64,000 nt of DNA from Pagrus major (lineage: Eukaryota > Chordata > Actinopteri > Spariformes > Sparidae), in contig NC_133238.1 of NCBI RefSeq assembly GCF_040436345.1, positions 11,162,150 through 11,226,149 of the forward strand. The letters run 5' to 3'. Positions 58,901-64,000 of the stretch are shown in pieces. Numbering within the stretch: position 1 is the first letter of the stretch; each line of letters begins with the position of its first letter. Under the pieces are notes generated by a model. It did no database searches. It was given only the letters and a program-made list of their open reading frames with translations, and was not told where the DNA came from. A program made the translations under genes and the position numbers.

Positions 58901-59544
58901 TCCTTTAATACTTGGCATTTAAATCATGTTGCTGTTACCAAATATAAACTGTCTGACCCTCCACAGGCCAGAAGAACGGTGTAGGAAGGGCTCTCACAGG
59001 GTCCAACGATGACGACGACGGTTGCTACATCCAGGTGTCTAAAAAACCCGCCTCCGCTGTGGAGCTCCCCACCCTCTCTGCCTCATCTGGCGCCGCCCCA
59101 GCCAAGACCGAGCGACCCCGCAGCAACACCTCCGAGGCCAAGCTGCAGGCCAAGAGGCGAGTCATCCGCATGCTGATGGTGATCGTGGCGCTCTTCTTCA
59201 TCTGCTGGATGCCGCTGTACTCGGCCAACACCTGGAAGGCCTTTGACCTGAGGTCGGCCTCCAGAGCCCTCACAGGAGCGCCCATCTCCTTCATCCACCT
59301 GCTGTCCTACACCTCGGCCTGCGTCAACCCCATCATTTACTGCTTCATGAACACGCGCTTCCGCAAGGCCCTGCTGTCCACCTTTGCCTGCTGCTGCCGC
59401 AACCGGCTCTGTCGCCGGTGCCGCTGGGGAAAGAGGAGGGAGGCGGGAGAAGACGGCATCACCGCCACCTCCATGGCCACATCGATGGCAACCTCCATGT
59501 CCAAGTTCAGCTACACCACCGTTAGCACCACCGGCACCTGCTGA
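25927..59544 (+). CDS. cckbr: Cholecystokinin/gastrin receptor, CCK-B type, five coding exons (25927-26074, 40298-40549, 50998-51259, 57047-57174, 58967-59544)
   Basis: Splicing gives 455 aa, and every phase agrees (Glu50, Gly134, Trp221 and Gly264 are split codons). It is a class A GPCR of the plasma membrane, normally Gq-coupled, binding CCK and gastrin. The N-terminus has four sequons (N7, N23, N32, N37). TM1 is about 57-80 with N71; TM2 has D99; C126 pairs with C208; the ERY motif is 150-152; W178 marks TM4; CWMP is 343-346; NPIIY is 384-388; Cys405-407 are likely palmitoylated. CCK-B features are SLVAIAIERYSAIC, PISFIHLLSY and the end FSYTTVSTTG. Yet M207-C208-R209 in loop 2 matches the CCK-A pair that contacts sulfated tyrosine. 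N351 is kept and K354 replaces the usual Arg of TM6. The ATG context is strong (A at -3, G at +4). Fish have more than one CCK-B copy; which one this is cannot be told. Confidence 0.94.
28848..29193. mobile_element. MITE family 1, long copy
   Basis: It starts TTAAAGGTGCACTTTG and shares its interior ('tgactgaataaactgaataa', 'ttatatgtggcggaccctgc') with 45085-45416. Its right end is decayed ('ctatgtagtggtccttcaaa'). Confidence 0.75.
29945..30092. mobile_element. MITE family 2 partial copy (reverse)
   Basis: It begins with 'ctagctgcacagctaactca' and ends 'ttacatattgcacctttaa', in the orientation opposite to 42497. The same two words bracket 56228-56402. Confidence 0.65.
31925..32240. repeat. 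Interspersed fish repeat, family shared with 49915-50290
   Basis: Shared landmarks are 'tttacatgct', 'gaaatgctctgttttagc' against 'gaacgctcagttttcgcgcc', 'ttcaaggccccc' and 'attggtcaactctcacaggc'-like words. The two copies are strongly diverged. The left end begins TTTAAAGGAG. Confidence 0.55.
37805..38245. repeat. Three imperfect tandem units rich in GTTAGCTAAATA
   Basis: The word 'aacgttagctaaata' or a close form occurs at about 37839, 38025 and 38179. Each is followed by 'acatttcaacac' and 'ccaataccgcttagct'-like words. Spacing is about 186 then 154 nt. A piece of another fish repeat ('cttagcataaagactgaaaa') follows at 38270-38340. Confidence 0.75.
39166..39420. repeat. Degenerate minisatellite ('ttttgtgtctcttt' / 'ggttgttttgcatctc')
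   Basis: Near-repeats of 'gttgttttgcatctcttt' and 'cattttgtgtctcttt' alternate, the usual form of a common fish minisatellite. It lies about 900 nt before receptor exon 2. The ORFs across it on both strands are by-products. Confidence 0.7.
42497..42890. repeat. MITE family 2 end followed by a retroelement 3'-end-like piece
   Basis: 42497-42570 starts TTAAAGGTGCAATATGTAAG and carries 'ttagccatacagctagcagt'. About 42575-42890 is pyrimidine-rich with AATAAA at about 42813, like the 3' region of a fish retroelement. The 147-codon ORF across both is hydrophobic because of the T-rich strand and is not considered a gene. Confidence 0.5.
45085..45416. mobile_element. MITE family 1, most complete copy
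   Basis: The ends AAAGGTGCACTATGTAGTTTTG and CAAAACTACATAGTGCCCCTTT are inverted repeats of about 20 nt, with TTAA at each edge. The 330-nt interior has no coding capacity. TTAA target duplication is the signature of piggyBac-type transposition, so a piggyBac-mobilised MITE is inferred. Confidence 0.8.
46615..46930. repeat. Interspersed fish repeat ('cagtctttatgctaagct' family)
   Basis: It contains 'tcagagccagactgactgtt' and 'tccagtctttatgctaagct', matching in reverse the pieces at 15265 and 38270. This family is very common in perch-like fish. It is non-coding. Confidence 0.6.
47540..48135. repeat. Tandem repeat with a unit of about 214 nt
   Basis: 'ttgaggccaggtcaaggctt' occurs at 47751 and 47965. 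Each time 'gagctctttgtcacg', then 'ggcacattg', 'ttgccatgag/aagg' and 'aatggtgtttggttgg/gtgg' follow in order. A third, shorter unit lies before it (word at about 47593). The ORFs within it are repeat-derived. Confidence 0.8.
48561..48604. repeat. Perfect 17-bp inverted repeat with a 10-nt loop
   Basis: TCTCTTTCATCTCATGC (48561-48577) is the exact reverse complement of 48588-48604. The loop is 48578-48587. It could be the folded end of a transposable element. There is no evidence of a transcript. Confidence 0.8.
49915..50290. repeat. Interspersed fish repeat, second copy of the 31925 family
   Basis: Landmarks include 'cctgtctctttaaggccccc' and 'cttattggtcaactctcaca', and a tail 'gttgtgacatcacaac' also echoed near 27580. 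Non-coding. Confidence 0.55.
51342..51593. mobile_element. MITE family 1, reverse copy close to receptor exon 3
   Basis: Read on the minus strand it shares 'gtggcggaccctccacct', 'gataaatatttctgagtttg' and the terminal 'aaaggagcactgtggagttt' with the copy at 45085. It is diverged at both ends. Confidence 0.65.
53640..54410 (-). mobile_element. Degenerate L2/Rex1-like LINE reverse transcriptase fragment
   Basis: In shifting minus-strand frames it reads WILDFLTSRPQRVQIGSHTTS, LSPLLFTLYTHDCTPR, IVKYVDNTTT and FYRGAIESILTGNITKWYGS, the palm, thumb and C-terminal parts of a fish non-LTR reverse transcriptase. The catalytic FADD box is decayed to YVDN, and stops and frameshifts break it. It complements the 19930 fragment, which keeps the N-terminal part instead. 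Confidence 0.8.
56228..56402. mobile_element. MITE family 2 partial copy (reverse)
   Basis: It runs from 'cactagctgcagagctaact' to 'cacattgcacctttaa', like 29945-30092. Confidence 0.65.
57175..58966 (+). other. Intron 4 of the CCK receptor (about 1.8 kb)
   Basis: It is bounded by GTGAGA and CCCTCCACAG. About 58075-58145 contains 'gataagactttattgatccc', a typical 3' end of fish LINE/SINE elements. The rest shows no feature. This intron splits the third intracellular loop, the place where mammalian CCKBR has alternative splice forms. Confidence 0.75.
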
Positions 59545-61040
59545 GCCTCGACGAGAGCTGGGTGGTCGCATCAGTGTCTGTCAGGAAGCGGTCGCTGTGT
59601 GCACCATCTGTTTTTTTTTTTTCAATCTTCTGTTCTTCACTCTTCATCTTAACATGAGTCATGCGCTGAGTAATATCCCTGCCCTCGTTCACGAGGCCTT
59701 TTAAAAGGTCTCCTTCAAATTCTGCGTGCATGGTTGCAGAATGTGAGTCGGGGGGGTGCCGTTTCAGTTTGGTGACATTCTTTCTTCTTCTGTTTAATTG
59801 GCAGCATCCGCTTTGTTGCATCCTGAAGAGAACATCAAGTGCCTGTGCTCTTTGTGTGGCTTCGTTCGTCATGGTAGTTAATGTTCACTGGCTCGGACAG
59901 ACATTTTAGTGAAAGGCGACGTTGAAATATGAATCTTGTGTACTTGTAAATACTGTCTTCATGTTCTTACCGTACCAAAGGTTAATTTTTTGACAGAGAC
60001 ATACTGTTGAACAATGAGGACTCATTTACTCAGTAATGAATCAGTATGGATGTCAGCTCCGTTTGTGTTTAATGTTCATCTTTTTTCATTCAGGGCTTCA
60101 CTCTGTTTCTCTCTCACACAGTTATCACAATGATTCTACTGAATAACTTTGTTGGCTCCCAAAGTCTTGAAATATTTGAGCACCAAGAAATAATCCTGTT
60201 TAGTCCAGCTTTCTTTTGGACAAGCCTCTTGCTTTGGGCTGACTTTGTGTTTCGCTCTTATTGAGCTATGTTTCATCACTCTTGTGTGCAAATCAGATTT
60301 TCTGCCAGTATCCAAACACCAAAATCCATTAGTTTGGGTGATTTGGGGCTGTTTTGACCCTTTTCAGCACCACTGTCTGATTCAGGCTGATAAAATAGGT
60401 GCACGTAAACACCTTGAAGATAAACATTTAAGAACCGTGAGTTCTCGGCTGGCATAAATAAGACAACTTGGTTTGGAGCGAGGCAATTTTCTCGCAGTAT
60501 AACCAACTGGGATCAAACAGGCTTGGTCATGGGGCTCCTGCTGCCACTGCTGCAGATGTATGTTGAATACTGATGCGGACATCAACATCAGGATGAGAAT
60601 GAGCAGAGAAAGAGCAGATAGTCCATCCATCCATTAAAGGCTCATGGCACCTGCCTGTTGCTCCAGTCTGCCCCTGTTAAAAAAGGCAGAGAAGCTTTAG
60701 TCTCACCTTTTTTGCTCAATTATCTCTGTGCCATTTTTATGTTCTCCCTCTGCTTTCCGCTTCAGTGCTGCCAATTACTCTGAGCATTACCTCAGTACAA
60801 AGACCCCGTTTCCAGGCTTAGACTAACGAGGTGTTTCTCAGGGACCCTCTCCTGTGGTGCAGATCTCGTGTATAACTGGAGACAAATGGCTCCGCTAACG
60901 CGCCGAATCCTTTGATTCTTTACTGAGGTGAATTAAGAAAAATCGACGCAAGAAAATGATTGGGCAAAGACAACACCTTTAAAAGAAGAGTTAGGTATTA
61001 TGGGTAAAAGCTTATTTGAATTAGGTGAGAAGGTCAAAAG
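59545..61040 (+). other. 3' flank of the CCK receptor
   Basis: The receptor 3' UTR must begin here. A T-run lies at 59611-59622. No clear AATAAA was found close to the stop, so the transcript end is not placed. No other gene is seen. Confidence 0.45.
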
Positions 61041-61143
61041 AGGATAACTAGCTAATGGCAGCTACACTTAGCAGCAGTTAGCGGTTAAACAGGTGATATG
61101 AGTATGAACAGACGGCCAGTTCTTACGTATCGCACGTTTAAAT
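61041..61143. mobile_element. MITE family 2 remnant
   Basis: 'taactagctaatggcagcta' and a terminal 'acgtatcgcacgtttaa' match the family in diverged form. Confidence 0.5.
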
Positions 61144-63720
61144 GCCCACTGAATCATACACACACATCAGAAACACAGCGTTAAGGCAGATTTGTTTGAT
61201 TTCTCCAATAATAGATAGATAGAACACCCTATTAAGATATAAAGTAGACTCCTAATTTTGTCATTTTGCCTCTGCAGCACAAAAAATATCTGGATTTGTG
61301 TTGCAGCGTGATGTAATACTTTTGTCCTACATACGGTGTAGTCGACAGCTTAGTGCTGTCATTTCTAATCACTTTCAAGTTTGTTCGTCTTTTTTTATGT
61401 CCTCCCATCGTCTAGCAGCCCCTGTCCACGCAGCCCCCCTATCCACCCACCATCCTCCTTTTTATCATAATTCAGTGCAGAGGCGTATGAATACATGAAT
61501 GACAATAGCATGTGGGTGACAGCTGAGATTTGCAGGCACAAGCACCGTCCGAGAGCAGTTTTCAGGCGGTGCCAGAGGTGGAAGATGATTGGCACATAAA
61601 AATCCCCAACAGAGCCTCACTTCGTCTGGACGCACTGTTTGTGTTTTGTTAATCAAGGCAGGAGACACTGAGTGATTTCCATAGTTTTGCCAGCACTTGG
61701 CGCGCCGGAGAACAGGAGTCAAGATTTATTCCAGTCTGCACCATTCCACTTCCATTAAATGTGCATTTATCCAAATATTTTGTAAGCACACTGGCATGGC
61801 AGCATGTTAAATGACCGTAGCTGAGACCAAATAATGATGATTAGTCTTTTAAACCAAAGTTGGTATTGTTTCATATTCCATACCACAGTGTAAAACTTCA
61901 GAAAGTAAATCTCAGTGTCTCTGGTCGTGTTTTATTAAAGAAGTGCAAAACGTCAAGGTAACACTGCTCACTAAAAGTTATAGGAAAAGCCTCCTGGAGA
62001 AGCTGAGATTTGCTATTGAAAATGTAGTGTTTTGTTGAATTTGAAATGTTTTGCCTTTTAAATTTTAGCAGGCCAGCAGGTTCAGGTATGAATTATTCAA
62101 ACGAACAAACCACCCAGTCTTAGAGCCGTTACTGTCTTAGTTTCATACTTTCAGAGTCAGGCATTTGGCATTATTAAGTACGCTAAGGTGTTAGCATGCA
62201 GTCCAGACAGATATACTATATTTACCAGAGATGCACACAGAGATGAACTTTTTTTGATCATTGAACCAAACTTCCAAAAATATCGGAGTCGTATTTAACG
62301 GTCCGCAAATTACACGCAGCGAGTGAGCAAAAGCTAACCTGGCTTTGTCCAAAGTCCAACACATCTAAACTCACAAATTAACATCTTGTGTAAAAAGTGT
62401 CAAATTATTATTACGAGGTAAGATATTTTAATATTCTATTTCCCCTATAGCTTACAGTAAAGCTAAGTTAACCAGCTTCTTCCTAAAACCTAAAAAACAA
62501 GTTAGCCTTTTTGCACTTCCATTTTAAGTCAGTGGGTTTACTGAATGGGTTTCCCCCCGATGCAAAACCCTGCTCGTTACTGTGAAATTCTCCTGAAAGA
62601 ATTAAGTTTCATTACTACACGGGAAGTTTAACGACTCCTGAAAAACAAGCTAAAACGCCGTCCCCAGGGGTGAGAAATCTAATTCTTAGCCTCTCCCCAG
62701 AACAATGCCTGATGCAAATTGAAACTGAAATGAGACGGAGGCATGGGACCATACACACAGTTGGTTTCGCTCTTATCTCTACCTCCCCAAACAGGAATCC
62801 CATTAGGTGCTTCAGGCAACACACAAGGAGAAAAAAAAAAAAAAACACAACAGCAAACCTCATTTGGCTCTTTAGCTCCCAACGCAACACATGGAACACA
62901 TTTCTGTCGACTCGGGACACTAATGAAGTGAAGAAAATATAAACTGCAGTGTCATCTTTCATCAGTGTCACTTTTGTGGCAGTGAAATAGTAGCCTCTTC
63001 AATTTTGTGATGATTCACTTGAGTCACTTGTCAACACTATAAATCAGTCCATAGACCATATCCACATGGTGGCCATTCTCCTCTGACAACTCAGTCAGAG
63101 TGGGAAGCTCTAATACTTCATTGCTTCGAGGTTGCAAGTCATATAAACGTGGGCAATCAAACAAAATGTTACCATTTCACCACTTCCTGATTGATCAGCG
63201 ACTGAAAAGACAATGGATAGTGAAAATCTGGAGGGACATCGGGCCATGTTTCAAGGTAAAACATCTTATTTGATATGCTTGTAAGTAAAATATCAACGCA
63301 CATCTTGGACCCGTGGATTAAACCTGGATATTAAACACACAAGGTAAAACAACATACTTGATACCAGTTAGCTAAGATTAGCATCCGACCAAGTTCTAGC
63401 TAACATGAATGTTTGATTACATCCAGTGTGTTTCACTTCGGGGTTTAAAGAAATATGTCCAAGATGTGAGTTGATATTTTAGACTAACATTATCCAACAG
63501 TAATGTTAGCTAGGAAGTGGTTGATTGCTATCGTTAGCTAACAGGTAACATGTCGTTTTGCCTTGAAATGTCCGATTTCCCTCCAGATTTTCTCTACCCA
63601 TCGTCTACAATGAAATAATAATTTGTCAGACTCCCTGTGCTTGTACGACTCTCAACTTGCAACACTATCCCAACCCAAGCTTCCCGCCCTGAACGTGACC
63701 TCAGAGGTCTAACTGCCGTT
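61144..63720. other. Intergenic stretch without recognised genes
   Basis: A poly-A run lies at about 62829-62845. Small ORFs have no family motifs. Scattered 'gctaac' words (63360-63545) suggest worn repeat pieces. Confidence 0.4.
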
Positions 63721-63721
63721 G

Positions 63722-63907
63722 GTTAGTTAGCTCAGTTAGCCGTGAAGCTAGTGGTCCTTTTAGCTGACTCCTGTATCCCCGGACTTGGAGCTCGGGGAGT
63801 GTTGGTGTTATCACGTGTTTCTTTACATTCTGTTGATAATCTTAATTTTACTTATCTGAATTTTTTAACGTTTTAAAGTAAAATTCATACATATTGCGCC
63901 TTTAATA
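63722..63907. mobile_element. MITE family 2 partial copy at the window end
   Basis: It contains 'ttagctcagttagccgtgaa', 'ggagctcggggagtg' and ends 'catacatattgcgcctttaa', closely matching the right part of 12841-13139. Confidence 0.65.
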
Positions 63908-64000
63908 GTTTCTGAAAGCATCGACAAACAGCTGTGAAAGTTTGTTAAGCTGCTCATTATGATTTTGCTCTTAGTTCACCTCTAATTTGGAGGGTTTTGA

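Noticed and set aside
59083-59571. 162-codon minus ORF
   Set aside because: It is the antisense shadow of receptor exon 5, caused by its GC-rich codons.
1-64000. CRISPR array, operon, phage or bacterial system
   Set aside because: There are no short regularly spaced identical repeats, and genes are intron-split vertebrate families.

Overview
The window reads as nuclear DNA of a ray-finned (teleost) fish. Its genes are split into short exons with GT-AG introns. The products are vertebrate families with fish-type variants: a finTRIM-style TRIM exon, NUDT15, carboxypeptidase O and a cholecystokinin/gastrin receptor. The spacers are full of short interspersed elements typical of fish. No bacterial, CRISPR or rRNA/tRNA feature was found. 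Exon boundaries were read by eye from splice sites, reading phase and family knowledge; no database search was possible.

Region 1 (1-16300) is a rearranged gene block. It holds the first coding exon of a TRIM E3 ligase (351-983, minus), a complete three-exon NUDT15-like Nudix hydrolase (1937-2924, plus), and two tandem nine-exon copies of a carboxypeptidase O gene (both minus). The copy at 3305-8194 carries a 4-nt deletion that breaks its frame. The copy at 10138-16111 is intact (358 aa). Between them lie a lone TRIM coiled-coil exon (8594-8827) and a duplicated tail of NUDT15 (about 8904-9055). A simple model is tandem duplication of a TRIM-NUDT15-CPO block followed by an internal deletion.

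Region 2 (16300-25900) is gene-poor. It has an unidentified exon-like segment (17901-18018), a frameshifted alpha-tubulin C-terminal fragment (18225-18429), a deleted L2/Rex1-like LINE piece (19930-20431), and several repeats.

Region 3 (25927-59544) is one large plus-strand gene, a CCK-B/gastrin-type receptor of 455 aa in five coding exons, with introns of about 14.2, 10.4, 5.8 and 1.8 kb. Its introns hold MITE-like elements with TTAA ends, tandem repeats of about 150-215 bp, a LINE fragment and a minisatellite. No second gene was recognised inside them. Region 4 (59545-64000) is 3' flank with repeat pieces only.

Functionally, CPO would be a GPI-anchored brush-border peptidase cutting acidic C-terminal residues. 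The CCK receptor senses gut and brain CCK/gastrin peptides. NUDT15 cleans nucleotide pools. The TRIM exon belongs to an antiviral-type ubiquitin ligase family. Nothing suggests that they form a common pathway.
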